From: a virus
Virus record (IMG/VR): IMGVR_UViG_3300030105_000748
Coordinates: 1 to 23,312 of that record
Strand: one strand, 5' to 3'
DNA length: 23,312 nt
In this document: in pieces, positions 8,421 to 16,383 of the stretch
Numbering within the stretch: the stretch's first letter is position 1
Layout: every line of letters starts with the position of its first letter
Made by a program: the position numbers and the translations under genes
Notes under the pieces: model-generated
Told to the model about the DNA's origin: nothing
The model's database searches: none
The model's input: only the letters and a program-made list of their open reading frames with translations

Positions 8421-9029
8421 ATGGCAATATTAGATACCCAACCAACGAACCCTCAGTTCTTATCACCTCTAGGATTTAACTTTCAAATAAGAAAGCTACC
8501 TAATGTGAACTACTTTGCACAGTCAGTTAACCTACCAAGTGTAACTGTTGGTAATGCAGAATTGCCAACACCATTTAAAAGAGTACCTATACCAGGTGAT
8601 GAAATGACCTTGGGAGATTTGTCTGTTTCATTTAAAGTAGATGAAGATATGAAAAATTATATTGAAATATATAATTGGATGCAGTACATATCCTTCCCTG
8701 AAAGTTTTACACAAAGTAAAGAAGTATATAATAAAGATGGTTTGGGAGGACTTACTGGTTTAAAAAATGTACAAAGAACAGGACGTTCATTAGGTGAAGG
8801 ATCAATGAGTGATGCTACACTAACTGTATTAAGTAGTGCATCTAAACCTAATCTATCTATAACATATCAAGATTGTTTTCCAACATCTTTATCCGATCTA
8901 GTATTTGATACCAGACAATCAGATGTAGATTATATAGAAGCCTCAGTTACATTTAGATTTAAATTTTTTAATATAGATAAAATAAGCTCCTCAGGAAATA
9001 GTAACACTGCAGTACGAATAAACGGTTGA
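8421..9029 (+). CDS. Tail-tube-like structural protein at the gp3 position
   Basis: This 202-aa virion protein directly follows the capsid gene. The N-terminal half has the gp19/tail-tube style pattern: FLSPLGFNFQIRKLPNV, then YFAQSVNLPSVTVG, TPFKRVPIPGD, and SVSFKVDEDMKNYIEIYNWM, which parallels the ...DEDM..RN.MEEW block of gp19. The C-terminal part is a variable loop and a terminal strand (YIEASVTFRFKFFNID). In cyanophage T4-like genomes I recall the gene after 23 being labelled gp3 (tail completion/sheath stabiliser), so a tail terminator or tube-capping role is likely, but a gp54-like tube initiator is an alternative. Start at 8421 aligns with relatives despite the missing ribosome site. 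Confidence 0.65.
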   Translation: MAILDTQPTNPQFLSPLGFNFQIRKLPNVNYFAQSVNLPSVTVGNAELPTPFKRVPIPGDEMTLGDLSVSFKVDEDMKNYIEIYNWMQYISFPESFTQSKEVYNKDGLGGLTGLKNVQRTGRSLGEGSMSDATLTVLSSASKPNLSITYQDCFPTSLSDLVFDTRQSDVDYIEASVTFRFKFFNIDKISSSGNSNTAVRING

Positions 9030-9054
9030 CCTAGACTACACAATCTAGTATATT
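9026..9054 (+). promoter_or_regulatory. Sigma70-type early promoter
   Basis: TTGACC at 9026-9031 and TATATT at 9049-9054 are separated by exactly 17 bases; each matches the bacterial sigma70 consensus at five of six positions. The promoter overlaps the stop codon of the preceding late gene and sits at the junction from structural to replication/recombination genes. It would allow unmodified host polymerase to transcribe the rightward gene set early in infection. The 18 bases at 9031-9048 begin CTAGA and end TCTAG, an inverted repeat that fills the spacer. Confidence 0.75.
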
Positions 9055-9072
9055 AAATTGTGGAGGTTTGTT

Positions 9073-9603
9073 ATGAACATATTTGTATTAGATAGAGATC
9101 CTAAGATCGCAGCATATCAGATGTGCGATAAGCATGTAGTTAAAATGATACTAGAATCAGCTCAAATGTTATCAGCTGTACTAGATTGTCAGTATAAGAA
9201 TAAACATAGAAGCAAAGATAATGAACCTGTGATAGAACGATTTGGCCTACCAGGCTATCCTAAAGCTCATGCAAAACATCCTTGTACCTTATGGGTTAGA
9301 GCATCAAAACAAAATGCTATGTGGTTAGTAAAACATATGAGAGCCTTATGTTTTGAATACTTTAAACGATACAATAAGTTTCATAAGTATGACGCATACC
9401 CTTTATTGTATGAGGCACAATTAAAGTATTGTGAATTTGAACAACCATGTGCAACAGAATTTGTACAAGCAATAACAAATAAAGAATTACATAGAGATGA
9501 TCCAGTAGAAGGATACAGAGAGTATTATAGAAAAGAGAAAGCTCATTTCTGTACTTGGAAGCATGGTGACATACCAGAATGGTTTAGCAATGACATTAGA
9601 TGA
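9073..9603 (+). CDS. Conserved phage protein with CDKHVVKMILE motif, function unknown
   Basis: I recognise this as a widespread phage and prophage family but know no established function. With the ATG at 9073 the protein is 176 aa; GGAGG at 9062-9066 is six bases upstream and selects this start over an in-frame TTG at 9058. Conserved-looking blocks are MNIFVLDRDPKIAAYQMCDKHVVKMILESAQ split as residues 1-17 and 18-31, HPCTLWVRASKQN (69-81), and a C-terminal DDPVEGYREYYRKEKAHFCTW (142-162). Conserved Cys, Asp, His and Lys in the first block could form an active or metal site (inference). It is the first gene behind the early promoter and overlaps uvsY by 14 bases. Confidence 0.85.
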   Translation: MNIFVLDRDPKIAAYQMCDKHVVKMILESAQMLSAVLDCQYKNKHRSKDNEPVIERFGLPGYPKAHAKHPCTLWVRASKQNAMWLVKHMRALCFEYFKRYNKFHKYDAYPLLYEAQLKYCEFEQPCATEFVQAITNKELHRDDPVEGYREYYRKEKAHFCTWKHGDIPEWFSNDIR

Positions 9604-10024
9604 ATTATTTGATTTATGGAAAGAAGATAGTAAGATAGATAGAACAGAGCTTGGTGAAGCATCTGCTATACAACCACAACTTCATCATAAGTATTATAAA
9701 CTATTTGCACAAGAGAGATTAATACTGAGAAAATTTGAAGCAGACCATAAGACATTGTATAAAGATAAGTGGGATTACTTTCAAGGTACAATGATACAGA
9801 GTGACTTAGAAGAGAGAGGATGGATTCCTAATCCATTGAAAATATTAAAGAGTGATCTAGCTTTATATATTGATAGCGACAAAGATGTAATCCATCATAA
9901 TTTAAAAGTAGCATATCAAAAAGAGAAGATAGATTTTTTAGAGAGTGTAATAAGAACAATTAACAATAGAGGGTTTCAGATAAAAAATGCAATCGATTGG
10001 GAAAAGTTTAAAGTCGGGATATAA
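9590..10024 (+). CDS. uvsY: Recombination mediator UvsY
   Basis: UvsY loads the UvsX recombinase onto single-stranded DNA coated with gp32 during recombination-dependent replication and repair. The 144-aa product matches T4 UvsY (137 aa). Features are an N-terminal MTLDELFDLWKEDSKIDRTE helix, the middle KDKWDYFQGTM (T4: ARLDYYSGRG), the DSDKDVI segment (T4 SADKDVL) and the C-terminal NRGFQIKNAIDWEKFKVG (T4 SRGFAIKHIQDMRAFEAG). The ATG at 9590 starts where T4 UvsY does; an upstream in-frame ATG at 9563 would add nine residues without family support. It overlaps its upstream neighbour by 14 bases and the downstream gene by 38. Confidence 0.9.
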   Translation: MTLDELFDLWKEDSKIDRTELGEASAIQPQLHHKYYKLFAQERLILRKFEADHKTLYKDKWDYFQGTMIQSDLEERGWIPNPLKILKSDLALYIDSDKDVIHHNLKVAYQKEKIDFLESVIRTINNRGFQIKNAIDWEKFKVGI

Positions 10025-10694
10025 AATTTGTGAGCCAGACTTTTATGAAAATAATACAAGAGAACTAGATAAGCTAATGCTGCAAGTAAACTTTGGGAGA
10101 CCAGAGAAAGCAGATCGAGGTTCATTTTTACACAATTATCATAGACCATATAGTAAAATGTTTCATGCAGATATGAGATACAAAGTGGAAAATGTATTAG
10201 AGATAGGTGTATGGGTAGGGTTAGGTTTACTTACTTGGGCACATTGGTTTCCTAATGCTATCATAGAAGGTGTGGATTGGAAGTTTCAATACCAACATAA
10301 GATAAAAAGACTATATGATTTAAAAGAACAAGCTAGTAATGTAGAAAGAATATTACTAAATTGGGTAGATACTAGTGAGAGAGAAATGGTATTAAAACAT
10401 TTCAATCCTGTTAAGTATAATGATTACTTTGATATAATTATTGATGACGGTAATCATTTTTCAAGTTGTCAGAAAGCTACGTTAATTAATACCTGGCAAT
10501 ATTTAAAACCTGGAGGTTGGTATTGTATTGAAGATATAACTGATCATTACGAACAGCCAGTTAAGTTAATAGAATATTTAAACGAGTTATCAGATGAAGG
10601 TCATAGTGTGGGATGGTTTGAAAATCCTGAGAGCATTAGATTAGATTCAAGAATGGTAGCTATAAAAAAGAAAGGCGATATAGCAAATGTTTAA
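9987..10694 (+). CDS. Class I SAM-dependent methyltransferase-like protein
   Basis: This 235-aa protein has a Rossmann methyltransferase pattern: motif I LEIGVWVG (71-78), an acidic residue ending the second strand in EGVDW (94-98), the motif IV-like IIIDDGNH (150-157) and KPGGWYCIED (174-183). The arrangement resembles the MycE/TylF-type or cephalosporin-hydroxylase-type small-molecule and sugar O-methyltransferases more than DNA methyltransferases, since no DPPY or PCQ motif is present. The substrate is unknown. The start overlaps uvsY by 38 bases; no good ATG exists later than this until residue 31, which would still keep the fold. It sits as an accessory insert between uvsY and uvsW. Confidence 0.75.
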   Translation: MQSIGKSLKSGYKICEPDFYENNTRELDKLMLQVNFGRPEKADRGSFLHNYHRPYSKMFHADMRYKVENVLEIGVWVGLGLLTWAHWFPNAIIEGVDWKFQYQHKIKRLYDLKEQASNVERILLNWVDTSEREMVLKHFNPVKYNDYFDIIIDDGNHFSSCQKATLINTWQYLKPGGWYCIEDITDHYEQPVKLIEYLNELSDEGHSVGWFENPESIRLDSRMVAIKKKGDIANV

Positions 10695-10905
10695 GAAAAG
10701 TTTTTTTGGTTGGTTGTTTGCTAAACCAGATTCATTTACTTCAACAACTGTAGTTAAAGTTATGACTAAGATTCAAATGAAAAAGTTATCTAAGTTACAA
10801 TTAGAAACTATGGGTAGAGAGAACGGTATTGAGTTGGATAGAAGAAAAACCAAAGACAAATTAATAATAGAATTACATAAGAAACTAACAAAGAAGGTAA
10901 AGTAA
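10687..10905 (+). CDS. Small basic protein with SAP/Rho-N-like helical motif
   Basis: This is a 72-aa basic protein. Residues 32-66 (KKLSKLQLETMGRENGIELD, then RRKTKDKLIIELHKKL) have the helix-extended loop-helix pattern of SAP, LEM or Rho N-terminal domains, which often bind nucleic acid. The N-terminal 25 residues are hydrophobic and aromatic (FFGWLF). An in-frame ATG at 10762 would encode only the helical domain and could be the true start. It overlaps the methyltransferase stop by eight bases. Nucleic-acid binding is inference. Confidence 0.7.
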   Translation: MFKKSFFGWLFAKPDSFTSTTVVKVMTKIQMKKLSKLQLETMGRENGIELDRRKTKDKLIIELHKKLTKKVK

Positions 10906-10906
10906 A

Positions 10907-11179
10907 ATGGCATCAATAAAAGAACATTTATATCATGCATTAGAAATAAAATTTGAAGCAGCTAAAGCTCATGCTACTGCTCAGCTTGTTTTATCATTTG
11001 AAAATCCAGTAGCTCTTGGAGAGCATCCACAACTGATAGATGATATGGCTAAGTTAATCTCAGATGTAGCTGCAGCAGAAGAAAACTTAGCTGCGCTTAG
11101 AGATAACTTTGGTGCTAAAGCAGTATCAGATTCTATGGCTCCACCAGCTGAGAACCCGGACGCTAGTCATATAAAATAA
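10907..11179 (+). CDS. Small alpha-helical protein of unknown function upstream of uvsW
   Basis: This 90-aa protein is mostly predicted helix with Ala, Glu and Leu heptad-like spacing (SIKEHLYHALEIKFEAAKAH, then DDMAKLISDVAAAEENLAAL), suggesting a coiled-coil or helical hairpin. The disordered C-terminus is proline-rich (APPAENPD). I recall similar small proteins immediately upstream of uvsW in marine T4-like phages, but no function. It begins one base after the previous stop and its stop codon abuts the uvsW ATG, so it is almost certainly translationally linked to uvsW. Confidence 0.75.
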   Translation: MASIKEHLYHALEIKFEAAKAHATAQLVLSFENPVALGEHPQLIDDMAKLISDVAAAEENLAALRDNFGAKAVSDSMAPPAENPDASHIK

Positions 11180-12619
11180 ATGATAAAAGTTTCTAAGTTT
11201 GATGATGTATACTTAACGGTAGATACAGATCCTAGCATTAGTCAAGAGCTAAGTGACTATCTTACCTTTACAGTACCAGGCGCTCAATTTATGCCTCAAG
11301 TAAGGAATAGATTTTGGGATGGTAAGATACGTCTATACAATCAAATGAAGAAGCAATTATATTTTGGTCTTGGTCCAAAGATAGAAGATTTTTGTAGAAG
11401 TAGAAACTATGAATTAATAGTTAAAGATGACCCTGCTTTTTTTCAGCAAGAGTTTTCTTTAAACGAAGTTGATGATCTTGCAAAGAACATTGGACTTAGT
11501 CTTGAACCAAGAGACTATCAGAAGAGAGCTATCTCACATGCAATAAGAAACAAAAGATGTATGTTGCTATCACCTACTGCATCTGGTAAGTCATTAATCA
11601 TTTATATGTTAAGTAGGTACTACCCAGAAAGAAAACTTATAATAGTACCAACAACAGCATTAGTACATCAAATGTCATCAGACTTTAAAGAGTATGGTTA
11701 CCAAGATGAATGTCATAAAATTACAGCTGGTGCTGATAAAGATACTGATGCAGAGATAACTGTTACTACATGGCAATCAATATACAAGATGCCAAAGTCA
11801 TGGTTTAATCAATACAATGTTGTTATAGGAGATGAGGCTCATCTATTTAAATCTAAATCATTAGAAAGTATAATGAAGAAGTTAACAGTCTGTCCTTATA
11901 GATTTGGATTCACTGGTACGTTAGATGGTACATTAACACATAGGTTAGTATTAGAAGGATTGTTTGGTCCTGTTGAAAAGGTAACTACTACATCAGAGCT
12001 GATAGAAAGCAATCACCTAGCTAAGTTTAAGATAAATATAATTACATTAAAGTACTCAGACCAAACATGTAATTTATTAAGACGTGCAAAGTATCAAGAC
12101 GAGATAGATTTCCTAGTAAGAAATGAAGCACGTAATAGATTCATTCGTAACTTATGTATAAGCCTTGAAGGTAATACATTAGTATTATTTAATTTTGTTG
12201 ACAAGCATGGAAAAGTGTTGTACAATATGATTAATGATGAGAACACCAAGACTGCATTTTATGTTCACGGAGGAGTTGATGGAGAAGAAAGAGACCGTAT
12301 TAGATCAATTGTTGAAGAGTCTCAGAACGCTGTTATTGTGGCATCCTACGGAACTTTTAGTACTGGTGTTAATATTCGTAATCTACATAATATAATATTT
12401 GCTAGCCCAAGTAAGTCTAGGGTAAGAAATTTACAATCTATAGGTAGAGGACTTAGAACTGCTGAAGGTAAAACTGAAGCTAGACTATTTGATATAGTAG
12501 ATGATCTAAGACATAAGCAATGGAAAAATTATGCTCTGGAACATTTTACTGAGAGACTTAAAATTTATAATGAAGAGAAATTTCCATACAAAATGTACTC
12601 GGTACGTTTAAAGGAGTAG
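11180..12619 (+). CDS. uvsW: DNA/RNA helicase UvsW
   Basis: UvsW is a superfamily 2 helicase that unwinds branched DNA and R-loops, helping switch T4-like phages from origin-dependent to recombination-dependent replication. The 479-aa product is close to T4 UvsW (about 500 aa). In order: an N-terminal substrate-binding domain with NRFWDGKIRLYN (44-55), a Q-motif-like PRDYQKRAI, Walker A SPTASGKS (131-138), DEAH box (218-221), motif III TGT (245-247), and motif VI QSIGRGLR (419-426). No key residue is missing. There is no clear ribosome site; translation is probably coupled to the upstream ORF whose stop touches the ATG. Confidence 0.95.
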   Translation: MIKVSKFDDVYLTVDTDPSISQELSDYLTFTVPGAQFMPQVRNRFWDGKIRLYNQMKKQLYFGLGPKIEDFCRSRNYELIVKDDPAFFQQEFSLNEVDDLAKNIGLSLEPRDYQKRAISHAIRNKRCMLLSPTASGKSLIIYMLSRYYPERKLIIVPTTALVHQMSSDFKEYGYQDECHKITAGADKDTDAEITVTTWQSIYKMPKSWFNQYNVVIGDEAHLFKSKSLESIMKKLTVCPYRFGFTGTLDGTLTHRLVLEGLFGPVEKVTTTSELIESNHLAKFKINIITLKYSDQTCNLLRRAKYQDEIDFLVRNEARNRFIRNLCISLEGNTLVLFNFVDKHGKVLYNMINDENTKTAFYVHGGVDGEERDRIRSIVEESQNAVIVASYGTFSTGVNIRNLHNIIFASPSKSRVRNLQSIGRGLRTAEGKTEARLFDIVDDLRHKQWKNYALEHFTERLKIYNEEKFPYKMYSVRLKE

Positions 12620-12621
12620 AC

Positions 12622-13065
12622 ATGGAACACACAGTAATCAAATTAATGAACGGTGAAGAGATAGTAGCTCAAGTTCTTATTGAAGATAATGATACTATTA
12701 AGTTAAGTGAACCAGTACAAATACATAGAATAATTTCACCAAGTGGATACGAAGTAATTAAATGCTCCCATTGGTTATTGTTTAATAAAAATCCTGAGAT
12801 ATCTTTAGAGAAGAAACATATCTTACTAAGAGTTAATGACATAAATGAAAACGTAATAACACATTATGATTATTTTATAAAACATTCTAAGAATAAAGAA
12901 CTAGAACATATTAATGCAGGAGATACTGTATTAGCTAGAGCAGAACAAATTTATAAACAACAACAATTAGAACGACAAGAAATGGCTGAGGATGAAGATA
13001 TGGAACAAGCAGATTTAAATTTGGAAGAGTATATGCGTAACGCATCTAATACTACAATACATTAA
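12622..13065 (+). CDS. Sm-like small protein of unknown function
   Basis: This 147-aa protein has an N-terminal pattern VIKLMNGEEIVAQVLIEDND followed by IKLSEPVQIHRI, the bent five-stranded barrel signature of Sm/Lsm-like proteins (compare LxxGxxxxGxV). A second beta-rich segment (SHWLLFNKNPEISLEKKHIL) follows, then a helical acidic tail from about residue 105. I know such proteins as hypothetical in marine T4-like phages near gene 55. RNA binding is possible by fold analogy only. It lies between uvsW and gp55 with two-base and one-base gaps, so it belongs to the same transcript. Confidence 0.7.
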   Translation: MEHTVIKLMNGEEIVAQVLIEDNDTIKLSEPVQIHRIISPSGYEVIKCSHWLLFNKNPEISLEKKHILLRVNDINENVITHYDYFIKHSKNKELEHINAGDTVLARAEQIYKQQQLERQEMAEDEDMEQADLNLEEYMRNASNTTIH

Positions 13066-13066
13066 G

Positions 13067-13612
13067 ATGGCACATTATGTAGATAATAAAATTCTTTATG
13101 CTACTATGATTGAGTATAAAGATAAAGTTAATGAAGCTGAGGCTGTAGATGATCCTAAGCCACCTATACCAGATATTGTAGGAAGCGCATTACTTAAAAT
13201 AGCAAATAGGTTATCAACTAAACCTAATTTTATAAACTATACATTTAGAGAAGAGATGGTTAGTGATGGGATAGAGAACTGTATTAATTATATTGATAAC
13301 TTTGATCCAAAAAAGTCTAAGAATCCTTTTGCATACTTTACTCAAATAATATACTATGCCTTCCTAAGAAGAATACAAAAAGAAAAGAAACAATTATATA
13401 TTAAACATAAAGCAATACAAAACTTTCAAATATTTGATGGATGGATGGATCCTGCTGATGGTCAAATGATATCCACACAGCAAGGTTTACCAGAGACTAC
13501 AGACTATATGAGTGACTTTGTAAAGAATTATGAACAAAAAGAAAAAGAGAAAAAACAGCAGAGGCCTGCAACACCGCCTAGAGGGGTTGAACAATTTTAT
13601 AAAGAGAAGTGA
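13067..13612 (+). CDS. 55: Late-promoter sigma factor gp55
   Basis: Gp55 replaces the host sigma factor on RNA polymerase and recognises the late octamer NATAAATA, together with the gp33 coactivator and the gp45 clamp. The 181-aa length matches T4 gp55 (185 aa). The conserved sigma region 2-like core is visible: INYTFREEMVSDGIENCINY, then IDNFDPKKSKNPFAYFTQII and YYAFLRRIQKEKKQ (about residues 56-118). The C-terminal third is charged and variable. Its target promoters are in this same window upstream of genes 19, 67, 22 and the gp3-position gene. Confidence 0.95.
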   Translation: MAHYVDNKILYATMIEYKDKVNEAEAVDDPKPPIPDIVGSALLKIANRLSTKPNFINYTFREEMVSDGIENCINYIDNFDPKKSKNPFAYFTQIIYYAFLRRIQKEKKQLYIKHKAIQNFQIFDGWMDPADGQMISTQQGLPETTDYMSDFVKNYEQKEKEKKQQRPATPPRGVEQFYKEK

Positions 13613-13615
13613 TTT

Positions 13616-14677
13616 ATGAAAATAGCATTAGTGACTGATTTGCATTTTGGTGCTCGTAACGATAACATTAAAGTAGCAGCTAACCAAAAGAGATTTTATG
13701 ATGAAGTATTCTTTCCTTACTTAAAAGAACATAACATCAATACTGTAATAGATTTGGGCGATACCTTTGATCGTAGAAAGTATATTTCTTTCACATCTTT
13801 AAAGGCAGCTAAGGCTATGTTCTTTGAACCCTTAAAAGAAAACAATATAACCACACATATGTTAGTAGGTAATCATGACGCTGTGTATAGAAACACTAAT
13901 GAATTAAACTCAGTGTATCTGTTAACTCAAGAGTATCCTAATATTATAGAGTATCATCAACCGTCAGAAATAAACATAGGTGGATGCGATCTACTTATGC
14001 TGCCGTGGATATGTAAAGACAATGAGAAGCAATCGTATCAAATGATAAAAGATACAACAGCTCAAATAGTTATGGGTCACCTAGAGTTAAAAGGTTTCCA
14101 GATGAATAAAGGATATGTAATACAAGAAGGTGCAGACCATACAATATATGATAAGTTTGATATGGTATGTACTGGACACTATCATCATAAGTCTACAGAG
14201 AAGAATATTAACTATCTTGGTTGTCCATATGAAATGACATGGATGGACTATGAGGATCCTAAAGGCTTTCATATATTTGATACTGAAACAAGAGTGTTGA
14301 CTAGAGTCGTAAACCCTAATAGAATGTTTTATAAGTTATGGTACAATGATACTAACTTAACATTTGAAGATGTAATGGCTATGGACTTTACACCTTACCA
14401 GAATGCTTATGTTAAAATTATAGTATCTAATAAAACTAATCCATACTTATTTGATACGTATGTAGATAAGGTAGAGAAAGCAGATACTATTAATCTACAA
14501 GTAGTTGAAGATCATTTACATTTAGATATAGATGATGATGCAGATATAATTAATGAAGCAGAAGATACACCTACTATATTAGAGTCGTATGTAGAGGCTT
14601 TAGATATTAAAACTGATAAAGAAAAAGTAAAAAACTTATTAAGAAATTTATATGATAGGGCATTGAGTATAACATGA
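13616..14677 (+). CDS. 47: Recombination endonuclease subunit gp47 (Mre11-like)
   Basis: This is the nuclease subunit of the gp46-gp47 complex, which resects double-strand ends and degrades host DNA. The 353-aa length matches T4 gp47 (339 aa). Metallophosphoesterase motifs are complete: DLHFG (Asp8, His10), GDTFDRR (48-54), GNHDA (85-89), GHLEL (His155) and GHYHH (His188, His190). It ends with an ATGA overlap into gp46, so the two subunits are translationally coupled. Confidence 0.95.
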   Translation: MKIALVTDLHFGARNDNIKVAANQKRFYDEVFFPYLKEHNINTVIDLGDTFDRRKYISFTSLKAAKAMFFEPLKENNITTHMLVGNHDAVYRNTNELNSVYLLTQEYPNIIEYHQPSEINIGGCDLLMLPWICKDNEKQSYQMIKDTTAQIVMGHLELKGFQMNKGYVIQEGADHTIYDKFDMVCTGHYHHKSTEKNINYLGCPYEMTWMDYEDPKGFHIFDTETRVLTRVVNPNRMFYKLWYNDTNLTFEDVMAMDFTPYQNAYVKIIVSNKTNPYLFDTYVDKVEKADTINLQVVEDHLHLDIDDDADIINEAEDTPTILESYVEALDIKTDKEKVKNLLRNLYDRALSIT

Positions 14678-16383
14678 TAGTATTTAAAAATATTAAATGG
14701 AAGAACTTTATATCTTATGGTAACCATTGGACAGAAGTAGATCTAAATCAAACAAAGTCTTCTTTAATTATAGGAGAGAATGGTTCTGGTAAGTCTACTA
14801 TATTAGATGCACTAACATTTGGTCTGTATAATAAACCATTTAGAAAAGTAACTGTACAACAATTAGTTAATACTATCAACAATAAAGACATGGTTGTAGA
14901 AGTAGAATTTGGTATTGGTTCTCATGAGTATAAAATTGTTAGAGGACAGAGGCCAAGAAAGTTTGAAGTGTATCAAGATGGTAAACTATTAAACCAAGAA
15001 GCCCATGCAAAAGATTATCAAGAGACCCTTGAAAAACAAATACTAAAGCTCAACCATAAGAGCTTTTGTCAAGTGGTTGTGTTAGGTAGCTCCAGCTTTA
15101 TTCCTTTCATGCAGCTACCAACCAACCATAGGAAAGAAGTTATAGAAGACTTACTAGACATAGGTATCTTTTCTATTATGGCAACACTATTAAAAACTGA
15201 TGTTGCAGATAATAAAGAACGTGCACAAGAACTATCTAGTGAACTCAATACTATAGAAGAGAAGATAAGAATTCAACAACACTTTGTAGATAAAATATCA
15301 CAGCAACAAGATGAAGCTATAGCAGATAAGAAAGAACAAATAATAAAACTTGAGAATGAAAATAGTATTAGTGAAGTTAATCTAAAAGATCAAGAGACTG
15401 ATCTATCTAAGTTAAGAAAAGAGGTAGCAGAAGAAGAGAAGATTCGTTCAAAGTTAAATCAACTTAGTAACCTAGAAGATAAAATAAAAGATAAAGTTAA
15501 AACTCTCAGAAAAGATATACAGTTCTTTGATACTCATGATGATTGTCCTACGTGTAACCAATCTATAGATGAAGACTTTAAAGCTAAAGTAATAGATGAG
15601 AAAGAAGATAAAGTAGAAGAGTGTGAAGCAGGTTTTGAACCATTAGAAAAAGAACTGGAGTCTACACAAGGAGAGATCAATCATATAGTAGAGGTGTACC
15701 AAAAGATGGATGGTATGAATGTACAAATTAATTCTTTGAACTCTCAGATGAATGGTAACAGACAATTGATATCATCTCTACAGACAGATATAGACAATAC
15801 ATCTAAGCAAGATATTACAGAAGAGAAAAATAAAATTAAAGACTTTACTATAGAGTTAGATAGTAAAAGAAAAGATGTAGAAGAGTTTACTGATGTGAGA
15901 GAAATATATGATGTAGCTACTAAGTTGTTAAGAGACACAGGAATAAAATCTAGAATAGTTAAACAATATATTCCTGTAATGAACAAACTTATTAATAAGT
16001 ACTTAGCAGCTATGGATTTCTTTGTACAGTTTGAATTAGATGAAAACTTTAATGAGAATATTAAGTCTAGGTTTAGAGATGAGTTTACATATGCATCTTT
16101 TAGTGAAGGTGAAAAGATGAGAATAGATTTATCATTATTGTTTACTTGGAGAGCAATTGCTAAGTTAAAAAATAGTGCTAGTACAAATTTATTAATACTA
16201 GATGAGATATTTGATAGTAGCTTAGACGCACAGGGTACGGATGAGTTCTTAAAAATAATAAATGACTTGACTTTAGATACAAATGTGTTTATAATAAGTC
16301 ATAAGACAGATCAGTTGATAGACAAATTTTCTAACGTAGTTAGATTTGAGAAGCATCAAAACTTTAGTAGGATGGTAGCATGA
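14674..16383 (+). CDS. 46: Recombination endonuclease subunit gp46 (Rad50-like)
   Basis: This is the ATPase partner of gp47, an SMC/Rad50-type protein controlling end processing. The 569-aa product matches T4 gp46 (560 aa). It has Walker A GENGSGKS (34-41), Q-loop region near QVVVLGSSSFIPFMQLP, a long coiled coil (about 180-410) interrupted by the zinc-hook CPTC (291-294), the ABC signature FSEGEKMRIDL (476-486), Walker B LLILDEIFD (506-514) and a switch histidine in ISHKT. Start overlaps the gp47 stop and stop overlaps the next start, both as ATGA. Confidence 0.95.
   Translation: MIVFKNIKWKNFISYGNHWTEVDLNQTKSSLIIGENGSGKSTILDALTFGLYNKPFRKVTVQQLVNTINNKDMVVEVEFGIGSHEYKIVRGQRPRKFEVYQDGKLLNQEAHAKDYQETLEKQILKLNHKSFCQVVVLGSSSFIPFMQLPTNHRKEVIEDLLDIGIFSIMATLLKTDVADNKERAQELSSELNTIEEKIRIQQHFVDKISQQQDEAIADKKEQIIKLENENSISEVNLKDQETDLSKLRKEVAEEEKIRSKLNQLSNLEDKIKDKVKTLRKDIQFFDTHDDCPTCNQSIDEDFKAKVIDEKEDKVEECEAGFEPLEKELESTQGEINHIVEVYQKMDGMNVQINSLNSQMNGNRQLISSLQTDIDNTSKQDITEEKNKIKDFTIELDSKRKDVEEFTDVREIYDVATKLLRDTGIKSRIVKQYIPVMNKLINKYLAAMDFFVQFELDENFNENIKSRFRDEFTYASFSEGEKMRIDLSLLFTWRAIAKLKNSASTNLLILDEIFDSSLDAQGTDEFLKIINDLTLDTNVFIISHKTDQLIDKFSNVVRFEKHQNFSRMVA

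Noticed and set aside
9058-9072. TTG start five codons upstream of the unknown early gene
   Set aside because: It would place the ribosome site inside the coding region; GGAGG at 9062-9066 is ideally spaced for ATG 9073.
12031-12038. GATAAATA motif inside uvsW
   Set aside because: It matches the late pattern but lies mid-gene with no gene start nearby; a chance match is likely in AT-rich DNA.
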